Source: Tridacna crocea (lineage: Eukaryota > Mollusca > Bivalvia > Cardiida > Cardiidae). Taken from it: a DNA stretch of 64,000 nt. Shown piece after piece: positions 52,157-62,977 of this stretch (position 1 is its first letter; every line of letters starts with the position of its first letter). Location: positions 34,089,361 to 34,153,360 of the forward strand of contig OX031064.1 in assembly GCA_943736015.1 (NCBI GenBank), in the 5' to 3' direction. The notes beneath the pieces are model-generated. The model was given only the letters and a program-made list of their open reading frames with translations. It was not told the origin of the DNA and did no database searches. A program made the translations under genes and the position numbers.

Positions 52157-52880
52157 TCAATTATACATGTCTCAAATAATTTAATATCGGTTATTTTCAT
52201 GAACACTGGCGAGATCTGATTGGCTGAAAAAAGAATTTCATAGCTCCATGAAAGAAGAAATCACCTTGTGCCGGAACTACTTTTGCTGAAGATTACTTTT
52301 GCGGGTCCTACACACTGCACTGCTTATTTACTTTCATTCCATTGGTTAATTTTCAGTATCAGGGATCTGGAAACTGCTTCCCTATTGTATTCTTGAGCCA
52401 TACAAATATGAGTGCAAGGGGCTTTAGAAACTCCAATGTTAGAATTAAAACTTAAGAAAATGAATGCAGTTTTAATTATTTTTGTGGGTATATGATGTCT
52501 GTAATATTAAGTTATAAGGAAGGAAGAGAATTTAAAAAAAACCTAATCACACTTTTATATGAAACCGCTTGACCTTGATCTTGTTTTTGTACGAGTAGAA
52601 AATATCACTCCCACAAGTTTTTATTATGCCTTTTTTCTCAGGATTGTTGGAACTCGGGATTGTTTTATAAAGCATTAGGAGGATAATATCAAAGCAGCCT
52701 GCTCATTATTAGGGGGGTGGGGGTGGGGGGTGGGGGAGAAGGAATTGCCTGTTTCTGTCAAAGCGCTGACGGGCATATTAGTCATATTCAATGATGATGG
52801 CTTTAGTTTGTTTTGGGAGTGTTCAAAGTGATAGATACCTTCTTCATTTATCCATTCATTGATAAACCTCTGTAATAACC
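52157..52880. other. Non-coding with a G-quadruplex-like tract
   Basis: 52711-52738 holds four G-runs of five or six (GGGGGGTGGGGGTGGGGGG). Confidence 0.55.
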
Positions 52881-52884
52881 AGTT

Positions 52885-53028
52885 GCCAAACAAGCCCAGT
52901 AAGAATGCTTCAAAACATTGGGGCAAAGGAAAACGATGCTAGAAACTAGCATTGCCTTCATTTCCCATAATGTTTCCTATTTTCCTATTCTATCAACACA
53001 CTGGTTTTGCATCATTTAACAGCCACAC
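52885..53028 (-). mobile_element. HP-like fragment with an altered core
   Basis: GGCAAAGGAAAACGATGCTA and CTAGCATTGCC; short-arm start CCAAACAAGCCC is HP-B-like. The right part repeats at 63140. Confidence 0.55.
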
Positions 53029-53574
53029 TTAACTCTTTTCCACACAACAAAATTTTAGACAGGTCCACATTGATAGAACTTGCAGACCGTAACTCAAAAA
53101 TTGAAATTTGTTTCCAGCAGGGTAGAAAACATTGTGGAAAAACTGCTTTCAATTACGTTGATTCCCAAGTTTTCCATCTATGGAATTAGTTAAGAAGTTT
53201 TTGGGTTGTTAAAAAAAGCTTGTTAGAAAAGGCTGAAAAACATTTTTTGAAGAGGAGAAAAAGCTGGTTTCCAGCAAATTTTCATTTGGGACTAATTCCA
53301 AAAGACTTTACCATAAAGTGATTCACTAAACAGTAATGTGTCTTAAAGATCCCGCAGAAAAAAGGCTTTTGAAAATATTGTGGGGGCAAAAGGAAAAAAT
53401 GCTGGTAACTGATCCACAAAACGCTTTACCACACAGTTCTGAGTCTTAAAAACCCAAGAGGAAGATGCCTTTTAAAAACACTGTGGGAAAAGGATACCAT
53501 TTTTTCCACAGTGCTCACAAAGGGTTTCTTCAGGGTTGTTATATGAAAGTAAGCATTGAGTGGTAATGGTTTAA
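52990..53574. repeat. Duplicated block, left part, copy 1
   Basis: Matches 63140-63978 at high identity (GATTCCCAAGTTTTCCATC, GAAAAAGCTGGTTTCCA, GTGATTCACTAAACAGTAAT) and 58190-58463 partly. Starts with an HP-A long arm (53029-53140). Confidence 0.82.
53412..53574. mobile_element. HP-S element (two short arms)
   Basis: Both ends resemble short arms (TTTACCACACAGTTCTG; AAGTAAGCATTGAGTGG). Core AAGGATACCATTTTTTCC is weak. Copies at 58293 and 63808. Confidence 0.7.
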
Positions 53575-53796
53575 CCCATTATCACACAATCACAACTTTT
53601 AACGTCCCCGGAAAAGAAGCCTTTTGAAAACATTGAGGGACAAGGAGAGAATGCTGGTAACCAGCATTTTCTCCTTTTCCCACAATGTTTTCTACTCTTC
53701 CAACATTAAAGTTCAGTTTTTGATTCACATTTATTTTGTCATCTGCAAATGTTTAATTTGGATTTGTCCAACATTTTGTCATGTGGTAACGAGTTA
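53571..53796 (-). mobile_element. HP-A element (in duplicated unit)
   Basis: TTAACCCATTATCACAC start, GGTAACC core, TTAG end. Orthologous to 58460-58686. Confidence 0.9.
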
Positions 53797-54450
53797 GATG
53801 CACTACCGTATCTGTATTTCTGTGTGATCTCGGCCTAGTTCTTTATTCAGTTATTGGCCATGCTTCAGCCCTCAATCATTTATGTACAATTTTTTAGAAA
53901 CAATGAATTGCCTTCCCAGATAGCATTTTTGTGTATATTTTGTTGTCATAATACAGGGAAATAAAAATTCAGTATACAAGATTGGTTCTTCTTTTTTCCC
54001 ACTGATGGTTAGAATTGTATTCACATTTCAATAATCTCTTTACTCTCAAGTTTTAGGTCAATTTGTGTACAAAATATCAATGGATTAATTCTTTACCAGC
54101 CAAAAAATTGTACTGGACCAAACACAAGCATTTGCAGATATCAAATGTTGCTAAAATGATTTTGAAAATATTATTGGATATAGCATTTCCCACAGTGTTT
54201 TCCATTTTCCAAACACGTTTCTTCATGTGAGATACATTTGTGTGTAAATGCTTTGAATTTGGACCAGTCTACATCAGTGTCATTTGGTATAGAGAGCAAT
54301 AGGGAAATAACAAAAAATCTAGATCTATTTATCTATAAATCTATCTATCTATGCACCAATCCATCCATTATTTTAGTAAGTATCTCTTTCCAAATCCTTC
54401 AAGTCGTTACTTTTCATTTCACTCTTTCTTTATAAACCGTAAAAAATTAA

Positions 54451-55417
54451 TGGTCTAAGGGAGAAAACTCGTACTTATTTGTGTCCGTAATTATTTTGGA
54501 GTTGCGTCCCTTGTTGGCACTGTCTAAAACCGAGGACGATTAAAAAAGTACACTTCAAAAGATCTCTGGAGACGATCGGTATAAAATAAAGTTTTCTTGC
54601 GCTGAATTCAAATGAATTATCATATATTTCTGTGATATTATTACAGTTTTGAAGAAATCATGGCATATGACCAAGAAAACGGCGGTCAAATAATATAGAT
54701 ACTGTTTTGATAGCAAGGTAGTCTCCCTTGAATTTCTTAAATTTGTAAACATAACTTCCGCCCAAAATTCAAACTAAGGAAACAACGGTTTATTTGTCAA
54801 GAGACGTTCCCACGCGCTGAGTAATCTGATCTAAGGTAATAAAACATTTAAAAAGTGGGTTTCATGTGATCAATTAGATGAATAAACGAACCTTTAGAAA
54901 TTAACATCAATCTAGATCTATCTAGGTCACGGGTCCTCCACTTAAGTTTAACGTCTAACATCGTCAACTGATCTGATCTCAACACGTTTACCTTTTAACT
55001 GGAAGAGAATACGAGACTACCAAACGTTGAATTAAAGATTGTACCTTGCACCGATCCTTTTTCGGATTTCACGTATAAAGTCTTCCAAGTTTTGTCCTGT
55101 CAAAGTCCGAAATAAGGAGGAAAATATCATTCTCATCACGTCCGTTAAAATCATTAAATTCACGTAGATAATTTAGATCTAATTAGATACATTTACAAGC
55201 GAAAATTATTGGGGAAATCTTGTCAGAATGCATTAGAATCTTGAACCTCAGATAACGAAGATTCTGACTGTTTTTAAAGAAAAATTGCTTTATGAATCTC
55301 TCACGAGATTCGGCTGGTCGAGCGCTATCATAGGGAACGGTGGTAACCGTCATAATAAAGGAGGTCACTCTTCGTAATTTTTACTTTAAGTCTGTACGAG
55401 TTTTCTCCCTTAGACCA
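54451..55417. mobile_element. 967 bp element with 24 bp perfect terminal inverted repeats
   Basis: Left TGGTCTAAGGGAGAAAACTC-GTAC, right its exact complement at 55394-55417. No frame long enough for a transposase; interior with several TAGATC motifs. Flanks TTAA / TAAA. Confidence 0.82.
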
Positions 55418-55529
55418 TAAAATGAAGACTTATATACTGCCGCAAACTTGCCCTCAATGATTATTCGTGAAAGTTCTTAATTATTAATATGCTTAATTGC
55501 CCAGATCACTAATAGAATTAATGTGACAA

Positions 55530-55575
55530 AAGAGGAAATTACGTGTAATAAGTAATTTATTGTTTGTTAAGCAAT
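55530..55575. repeat. Small palindrome, HP-like
   Basis: GGAAATTACGTGTAATAAG / TAATTTATT, also at 60487-60530. May be a decayed HP-B/C core. Confidence 0.4.
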
Positions 55576-55674
55576 GTTTTTAAAGATTTTCAGCCACTTT
55601 TAAATACCCCAATTTACATGCTGCTCGATCCTGATTGTTTTTGTCTTTGATAAAAATAATCCAAAGTTGTTTAT

Positions 55675-55902
55675 TTAACTCCTTACCAGACAATGCTGAC
55701 TTTTGACAATCATGAGAAAGATGCCTTTTGAAAACATAGTGGGAAAAAGAGAAAATGCTACTTACAAGAATTTTCTCCTTTTCCCACAATGTTTTCTCTC
55801 CTCTTGATACAAATTTCAAATTTTCAGTTACTTTTATTTTTTCGTTTGCAAATGCTTTCAATTTGGACCAGTCCATAATTTTGTCGTTTGGTAAAGAGTT
55901 AC
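55675..55902 (-). mobile_element. HP-A element at the duplication edge
   Basis: TTAACTCCTTACCAGAC start, core ATGCTACTTACAAGAAT; TTAC end. Confidence 0.87.
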
Positions 55903-56015
55903 AATTATTTCCTTGAGGTTGTTGTCAAAGTAAAAAGTTGTCCTGATCTTCATCACAGTATTTTTTTCCTCCAATTTCTATGCTTGCTAAAGTGCATCTG
56001 CGCATTTTCTCCTAA

Positions 56016-56245
56016 CTAAACCCTTTCCCAAATGGCAAATTTTGGACCAGACCAAATTGAAAGCATTTTGCAGATGACAAATTAACAGTTGCTAAAATTA
56101 TGATTTTTCTATATGATAGGGTAGAAAACATTGTGGGAAAAGGAGAAAATGCTGGTTACCAGCATTTTCTCCTTTTCCCACAATGTTTTCAAAAGGCTTC
56201 TATTCCTGACCCGTAAAAACCAGGGATTGTTTGGGAAAGGGTTAA
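56016..56245 (+). mobile_element. HP-A2 element
   Basis: CTAAACCCTTTCCCAAATGG start, GTTTGGGAAAGGGTTAA end, GGTTACC core perfect over both arms. Confidence 0.92.
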
Positions 56246-56404
56246 GTTAATCTGATATCTTTTGGACTCTTTAACAGACAACTCCATTTCGGACTCAACA
56301 AAATTCAAATTATTTGGAAATAACAATTTACCATAAATAAACGCTGGTACAGAAGCGGGTTGTGGGTTGGTGCAGCTTAGAGAGAGAGACGAAACACTTG
56401 GTCA

Positions 56405-56675
56405 CTTCATGACTACAGCTGCCTTTACTGCCGTGGTAGATTACAAAATATGTAGTACGATTTGTAACTTCCCCTTCATGACTGCAGCTACCTTTACTGC
56501 CGTGGTAGATCACAAAATATGTAGTACGATATGTAACTTCCCATCATGACTACAGCTGCCTTTACTGCCGTGGCAGATTACAAAATATGTAGTACGATTT
56601 GTAACTTCCCCATCATGACTACAGCTACCTTTACTGCCGTGGTAGATTACAAAATATGTAGTATGATTTGTAACC
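56405..56675. repeat. ~69 bp minisatellite, four units
   Basis: CATGAC(T)(A/G)CAGCT landmark at 56408, 56478, 56545 and 56614 (spacings 70, 67, 69). The - strand reads YHGSKGSCSH.GEVTNRTTY repeatedly but in two frames; no sign of a real gene. Confidence 0.85.
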
Positions 56676-56769
56676 CAGACTCTGCTTTTGTGAGACATTT
56701 TGGACAAGGGAAACATTAGAATTACAATTATTTGGGACTAATTTGTAGCCTCAAAATGTGTCAAGTTCA

Positions 56770-57000
56770 TTAACCCTTTACCAAATAATCTCTGCTTTTT
56801 ATGATCCTGAGATAGAAGCCTTTTGAAAACATCGTGGGAAAAGGAGAGAATGATGGTAACCAGCATTTTCTCGTTTTCCTACAATATTGTTTTCTACCCT
56901 GCTGGAAACGACTTTTAGTTGTAAGTTACTTTTATTTTGTCATCTGCAAGCACTATTAATTTGGACCAGTCTAAAATTTTGTTCTTTGGTAAAGAGTTAT
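56770..57000 (-). mobile_element. HP-A element
   Basis: TTAACCCTTTACCAAATAAT start, core ATGATGGTAACCAGCAT, TTAT end. Confidence 0.9.
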
Positions 57001-57031
57001 GCTCTCCAACGTTTACATCAAACTTACCTTG

Positions 57032-57260
57032 TTAACTCTTTACCAAACGACACGATTTTAGACTCGTCCAATTTCAAACCATTTGCAGACAACAAATCTA
57101 ATGTGAATAAAAAGTTGAAATTAGGTTTTGGAAGGGTAGAAAACATTATGGGAAAAGAAGAAAATGCTGGTTACCAGCATTTTCTTCTTTTCCCATAATG
57201 TTTTCAAAAGGCTTCTCTCTCAGGGTTGTTAAAAGTCGGGATTGTGTGGTAAACAGTCAA
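57032..57260 (+). mobile_element. HP-A element
   Basis: TTAACTCTTTACCAAACG start; A-to-G changes in both core halves are paired (AGAAGAAAATG / CATTTTCTTCT). End GGTAAACAGTCAA. Confidence 0.92.
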
Positions 57261-57342
57261 AGTGAAAATCTGTGTAGATCATCATCTGGGCTTGTATGAC
57301 TTTGTGATACACACAAAGTTTTCTTATACATCTGTAACCTTT

Positions 57343-57510
57343 ATTCTTTACCACTCAGTGCCAGGTGTTTGTAAACGACCCAGAAAAAATAGGCTTTAAA
57401 AAAAAAAAGAGAAGAAAATGCTGATTTACCATCATTTTCTCCTTTTCCTGCAAATTGATTAAACGGCTTCTTCAACAGGGTTGTTCAAACTTGCAGCCTG
57501 ATACATAATT
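57343..57510. mobile_element. HP-S-like element
   Basis: TTTACCACTCAGTGCC start, ACGACCCAGAAAAAATAGG, core ATGCTGATTTACCATCAT, CGGCTTCTTCAACAGGG. Confidence 0.65.
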
Positions 57511-57518
57511 TAACTGTT

Positions 57519-57632
57519 TTAACCCTTTACAACACAATGATGACTTTTGACACCCCTTAGATAGAAGGCTTTTGAAAATATTGTGGGAAAAGGAGAAAAT
57601 AGTGGTTACTAGCATTTTCTCCTTTTCCCACC
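57519..57632 (-). mobile_element. HP-A left part
   Basis: TTAACCCTTTACAACACAAT start; core AATAGTGGTTACTAGCATT; cut after TTCCCACC. Confidence 0.75.
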
Positions 57633-57660
57633 AACTGGTTTCTCATCATTACAGCAAAAC

Positions 57661-57888
57661 TTAACTCTTTACCAACCAACAAAATTAAAGACAGGTCCAG
57701 ATTGAAAGAACTTGCAGGTGACAAAATAATCGTAACTCAAAATTGGAAATTTGTTTCCAGCAGGATAGAAAACATTGTGGGAAAAGGAGAAAATGTGGTT
57801 ACTAGAATTTTCTCCTTTTCCCATTATGTTTCCAAAGTGCTTCTATCTCAGGGTCATTAAAAGACGGGATAGTGTGGTAAACAGTTAA
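57661..57888 (+). mobile_element. HP-A element
   Basis: TTAA both ends; shares AGACAGGTCCA.ATTG.(A)GAACTTG with 53029 and 63414, a distinct long-arm subtype. Confidence 0.88.
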
Positions 57889-58010
57889 GTTTTGAACTGC
57901 CATTGCTTTTAATATGGACAAGACAAAAATCTGATTTCAGGTAGAAAGTGACTGTTATATGAGGATCTATATATTATCGTAGATTTATGATGGTTGAAAA
58001 GCACAGACCC

Positions 58011-58204
58011 TTAAACCTTCACCACACAATCCATAGTTTTTACAAACCTGAAAAAGGTCTTTTGAAATAATGTGGGAAAAGGACAAAATTCTAGTATTGA
58101 GCATTTTGTCTTTTTCCACAACATTTTCCATCTTTTCATAGACATTCACCATCATTTGAACTACAGTACGTTTAGTAAGTCATCTACAAATGCTTTCAAT
58201 TAGG
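58011..58204 (-). mobile_element. HP-A element, right end lost
   Basis: TTAAACCTTCACCACAC start, core ATTCTAGTATTGAGCATT; runs into duplicated-block sequence. Confidence 0.75.
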
Positions 58205-58292
58205 TTGATTCCCAAGTTTTCCATCTAGCAAATAGTTAGGAAGTTTTCAAAAGCCTTCATTATGGTTCTTCAAACAAGCATAATCCACAAAA

Positions 58293-58463
58293 TTAAACCC
58301 TTTACCACACAATCCTGAGTCTTAACAAACCAGGAGGAAGATGCCTTTTAAAAACACTGTAGGAAAAGGATTAAATGCTGGTGACCATTTTTTGCCTCAG
58401 TGCTTACAAAGGGTTTCCTCAGAGATGTTATACAAAAGTAAGAATTGTTTGGTAATGGGTTAA
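58293..58463. mobile_element. HP-S element, copy 2
   Basis: TTAAACCCTTTACCACAC start, AGGAGGAAGATGCC, GTTTGGTAATGGGTTAA end. Confidence 0.75.
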
Positions 58464-58686
58464 CCCATTATCTCACAATCCTAACTATTGATGATCCGGG
58501 AAAAGAAGCCTTTTGAAAACATTGAGGGACAAGGAGAAAATGTTGGTAACCAGCATTTTCTCCTTTTCCCGCAATGTTTTCTACTCTTCCAAAATAAAAG
58601 TTCAATTTTTGATTCACATTTATTTTGTCTTCTGCAAATCTTTTATTTGGATTAGTCCAACATTTTGTTGATTGGTAACATGTTAA
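58460..58686 (-). mobile_element. HP-A element (in duplicated unit)
   Basis: TTAA both ends, GGTAACC core; counterpart of 53571-53796. Confidence 0.9.
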
Positions 58687-59372
58687 ATGTACTTCTGTGT
58701 TTGTATTTCTGAGTGATCTCGTCATAGTAGTATTTTCAGTTGTTGGCCATGCTTCAGCCCTCAATCATTTATTTATAGTTTGTTAGAAACAATAAATGCC
58801 TTTCCAGTTAGCATTTTTGTGTATATTTTATTGTCATAATACAGGGAAATAAAAGTTCAGTAAACAAGATTGGTTCTTCTTTTTTCCTACCGATGGTTAG
58901 AATTGTATTCACATTTTAATAATCTCATTGGTCCGAAGACTTAAATCAATTAATGTACAAAGAATCAATGGGTTACTTCTTTACCAAGCAACAAAATTTT
59001 GTACTGGACCAAACAAAAGCATTTACAGATGACAGATGTTGCTAAAATGATTTTGAAAATATTGTTGGAAATAGCAGTTACCCATTTCCGATAGGGTTTT
59101 CCTTTTTTTTTTTTTTTTTGTATATCAAGTTCCTTCATGTGTGATACATTTGTGTGTAAATGCTTTAAATTTGGACCAAACTACATCAGTGTCATTTGAT
59201 ATAGAGAGCAATAGGGAAATAACGAATAAAAAAAATCTATCTATTTATCTATAAATCTATCTATCTATGCACCAACCCATCCATTATTTTAGTAAGTATC
59301 TGTTTTTCCAAATCTTTCAAGTCTATACTTTTCCTTTCACTTTGTTTCTTTAAAAAAACGTAAAAAAATTAA

Positions 59373-60339
59373 TGGTCTAAGGGAGAAAACTCGTACTTAT
59401 TTGTGTCCTTAGTTATATTGGAGTTGCGTCCCTTTGTAAAGCACTCTCTGTCTTAAACCGAGGACGATTAAAATTTTCCACTCTAAAGATCTGCAGAGAC
59501 GATCGGTATAAAAACGGTTTCTTCCGCTGAAGTCTAATGAATTGTCATATATTTCTATGATATTGTTACAGTTTCAAAGATATCATGACATATAACCAAA
59601 GAAACGCTGGTCAAATAATATAGTTACTGTTTTGATAGTAAGGTAGTCTCCCTTGAATTTCTTAAATTTGTAAACATACGGTAACTTCCGCCAAAAATTC
59701 AAATTAAGGAAACAACAGTTTATTTGTAAAAAGACGTTCCCGCACACAGAGTAAACTGATCTAAGGTAATAAAACATTTGAAAAGTGGGTTTCATGTGAT
59801 CACCTAGATGAATAAACGAACCTTAAGAAATTAACATCAATCTATCTAGGTCACGGGTCCTTCATTCAAGGTTAACGTCTAACATCGTCAACTGACCTGA
59901 ACTCAACACATTTACCTTTTAACAAGAAGTAATACGAGAGTACCGACTGTTGATATTAAGATTGTACTTTGTACCGATTCTTTGTCGACGTTCACGTATA
60001 AAATCTTCCAAGTTTTGTCTTGTCTTCGTCCGAAATCAAGAGCAAAATATCATTCTCATCATGTCCATTAAAATCATTAAATTCATGTTGATAATGAAGA
60101 TCTAATTAGATACGTTTACAAGCGAAAATTATTGGGGAAATCTTGTCGGAATTCATTAGAATCTTGAACCTCAGATAACGAAGATTCCGACTGTTTTTAG
60201 AGAAAATTCCTTGATTAATTATTCATATGATTCGGCTGGTCGAGAGCTATTCTATGGAACGGCGGTAACTGTGATAATAAGGGAGGTCACTCTTCATAAT
60301 TTTTACTTTAAGTCTGTACGAGTTTTCTCCCTTAGACCA
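59373..60339. mobile_element. 967 bp inverted-repeat element, copy 2
   Basis: Same 24 bp termini as 54451-55417 and equal total length despite internal indels. It was duplicated with its flanks, not inserted separately. Confidence 0.82.
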
Positions 60340-60627
60340 TAAAAATGAAGACTGAATACTACGACAAACTTGCATACACTTTACTTTTAAAAGTGAAAGT
60401 TATTAACTGGTAATATGATGCATAATTGCCATGCTGCGTTATGCAGTACGCTCAAGACAACAGATCATTAATAGAATTAATGTGACAAAAGAAGAAAGTA
60501 CTTGTAATAAGTATTTTATTGTTTTTGCAAAGTTTTTACAAGTTTCCAGCCACTTAAAACCTCAAGTTACATGCCAATCAATCTTGATTGTTTTCATGTT
60601 TAGAAAAAAAAATCCAGAGTTGTTTGT

Positions 60628-60725
60628 TTAACTCTTTACCACACAAACTTGACTTTTGATGATCGAAAGAAAGAAGCCTTTTGAAAACATCGTGGGAAAA
60701 GGAGAAAATGCTAGTAACTACAAGT
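60628..60725 (-). mobile_element. HP-A element, truncated
   Basis: TTAACTCTTTACCACAC start; stops within the core at ATGCTAGTAACTAC. Counterpart of 55675-55902, so the insertion predates the duplication. Confidence 0.8.
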
Positions 60726-60767
60726 GCCAGCTTCAAATTTATTTCAGGAGTTTAATTAGGCAATTAG

Positions 60768-60997
60768 TTAACCCTTAACCACACAATCCTGACTTTTAAC
60801 ACCCCTATGAAAGAAGCCATTTGAAAACATAGTGGGAAAAGGAGAAAATGCTGGTAATCAGCATTTTCTCCTTTTCTCACAATGTTTTCTTTCCTTTCTA
60901 AAACAGATTTCAATTGTTTAGTCGTATTTATTTTGTCTTCTGTAAATGCTTTCAATTTAGACCAGTCTAAAATTTTGTTATTTGGAAAAAACGTTAA
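60768..60997 (-). mobile_element. HP-A element
   Basis: TTAA both ends; core ATGCTGGTAATCAGCAT. Confidence 0.9.
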
Positions 60998-61036
60998 ACT
61001 TCTCACCAGATACTCCCATGTTTTTAGAAAACAACC

Positions 61037-61260
61037 TTAACCCATTACCACACTACTTTTGACGCCCCTGAGAAAGAAGCCTTTTAAGAAACACTGTAGG
61101 AAAAGGAGAAAATGCTGGTAACCAGCATTTTCTCCTTTTCCCACAGTGTTTTCTACCCTTCCAAGAACAAATTTCAATTTTTCAGTCACCTTTATTTTGT
61201 CGTATGCAAATGCTTTCAATTTGAACCAGTCTAAAATTTTGTTGTGTGGTAAAGAGTTAA
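61037..61260 (-). mobile_element. HP-A element, intact
   Basis: TTAA both ends; GGTAACC core with near-perfect long arms. Confidence 0.93.
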
Positions 61261-61288
61261 GACCAGCAATATATTTCCTATTCTCACA

Positions 61289-61840
61289 TTTAAAGGTGGG
61301 TATTTAGGTTTTCCACATCTCACCAAATTAAAATATATATCACAGAAATTTACATGAAAAAACAATACAAACCATCAATAATTAAGAATCATGAAATTGG
61401 TAAATAAATTTTTTTTGATGGTGTTCCCTTAAAAGGCTATGTAGTCTCTTAAGCTATTTTTAGATTTCGCACCAGAAATTACAAAAAAAAAAAAACCATT
61501 GTGGGAATGTTGTGTGACTTGCATGTGACTAAAGACATTTACATTCCAAAACAAAACAAACAGGTAATTGTTTTCCATAATGTCTTCTTCAGACGCTTTG
61601 TTTGAAGCTTCGTCAGTGTATTTCCATAATGTAAATGAGCGACTTGCTCATCTAAAAATAGACCATATTTACCAAGGTGTTGACTTGGGCTGTAGTAAAT
61701 CTCTCATTTCTCTTGTTGTCGGATGGTTTTCGACTACTGGGATTTTATGAATGAAAATTAAAATGCTTTGAGAGTATAAGGATGATTTTTTTGTATTTTT
61801 GTAAAATTTTCGTCCCAAAATCTGAAGGGCCACCTTTAAA
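61289..61840 (+). mobile_element. P6 element, ~550 bp
   Basis: TTTAAAGGTGGG left, GGCCACCTTTAAA right. A 60-codon frame at 61568 is interrupted by an indel in the other copy, so no conserved protein. It holds the uninterrupted site TTCCCTTAAAAGGC. Confidence 0.82.
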
Positions 61841-61999
61841 ACAAATCCTAGTATTTGAGGACTTTTTTTCTGATCAGCCAATCCTTTCCGTTTGGTGTTC
61901 GATTATGTTGTTTGATAAAGCGAGAACACAGACTTGAAAGTCCTATTGCATGAAATAAATGTGGCAAGATGAAAACATAAAACCTGGATTCATTGAATG

Positions 62000-62200
62000 A
62001 TGTTTTATGCTGCTTTTAACATTATTTCAATTATATCACAGTGACAGCTCACATATTCATGCATTCCCTGGTTTTACTAGTTTTAAAGTGGGGCTCTAAA
62101 GTGTCTTTCCCAAGGGCACTCCTACCAAAAACCTGTTAGATCCAGTGCGGCCCCAGGTGTAAATCCCACACTTTACCACTTAGCCACGCTGGACTCCGAT
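62000..62200 (-). mobile_element. tRNA-derived SINE
   Basis: On the - strand, box A-like GTGGCTAAGTGGTAAAGTG, box B-like GGATTTACACC (weak), GGGAAAGACACTTTAGAGCC and tail TAATGTTAAAAGCAGCATAA match the SINE at 14089. Confidence 0.78.
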
Positions 62201-62214
62201 ACAACCTGGAACTT

Positions 62215-62707
62215 ATATAAAATTATCAACACATTCAAGTAGAAAAAGTAAAATTTATTTGGATATATCAAACATACAAAGTACTGATTCCATTTGAAAA
62301 TGAAAGAAACAAAGAAAGTAATATAAATGTGCACTTATTTTCTGTTTGTAAATACAAAAATAGAAGACATTTCACAAAAAATGAACATAAATATACAAAT
62401 TTATGCACATAAATAAAAGTGTTTTGTGTGTGTTATAGGGGAAAGATTCAACCATTCGTGAATGTACAAACTAAAGATTCTGTTTGAAAATGAAAGAAAT
62501 AAAGAAAATTTTGTCTTTTTGTTTTTTTTTTCTACCTTTGTAGATAATTACAAAAAGAGAAGACATTAAAAAAAAAGTGTCAAAAATGGATGAATTTATG
62601 CACATAAATAGAACTTTGTGTGTGCATGTATGTTATTGGAGAAAGTCTCAACCATTAGCAGCAAATCGGGATAAATTGAATCTAAAATGATTAAGTATGT
62701 CTTACAC
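62215..62707. other. Non-coding, internally repeated
   Basis: GAAAATGAAAGAAA.AAAGAAA, AGAAGACATT and TTTATGCACATAAATA each occur twice (62280-62410 and 62470-62610), indicating an old ~190 bp direct duplication. Confidence 0.55.
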
Positions 62708-62814
62708 AAGGCAGGAAATAATGTGAAAAAGCTTTTTTCTTTTGCCAACAATGTTTTCAAAAGCTTTATTTCTAGGTGTGGTTGAAACTTGGCACTTTGA
62801 GGCAAACGTTAAGA
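62708..62814 (+). mobile_element. HP right half, decayed
   Basis: TTTTGCCAACAATGTTTTC then AAAAGCTTTATTTCTAGG, ending in GTTAAG. Confidence 0.55.
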
Positions 62815-62833
62815 TAGAAGTCAACAATTTACA

Positions 62834-62977
62834 TTAAAGGTGGGTATTTAGAATTTTCACATCACACCAAATTAAGAAATATATATGTCACTGAAATTTA
62901 TATGAAAAAACAATACAGATCATCAGTAATTAAGAATCATAAAATTACCCCCCCATTTTTTTTTTGGTGGTATTCCC
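62834..62977 (+). mobile_element. P6 element cut by an HP insertion
   Basis: ATTAAAGGTGGGTATTTAG through GGTGGTATTCCC, then TTAA of the HP-B copy. The P6 remainder is not seen before the window edge. Confidence 0.75.

Larger units (their letters stand above)
53571..55678. repeat. Duplicated 2.1 kb unit, copy 1
   Basis: Collinear with 58460-60631: HP-A element, GGCCATGCTTCAGCCCTCAA, ATCTATCTATCT microsatellite, 967 bp inverted-repeat element, then the boundary of another HP copy. Scattered substitutions and small indels. Confidence 0.9.
58460..60631. repeat. Duplicated 2.1 kb unit, copy 2
   Basis: Collinear with 53571-55678. A T-run at 59107-59119 and a few indels distinguish it. Confidence 0.9.

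Noticed and set aside
59583..59795. Minus-strand frame inside the 967 bp element as a transposase remnant
   Set aside because: Only 70 residues, no recognisable motif, and the corresponding frame in the other copy differs in boundaries.
61568..61750. 60-codon frame in P6 as a small conserved protein
   Set aside because: The other P6 copy (28132-28686) has a net 1 bp length change in the middle of the frame, so it is not maintained.
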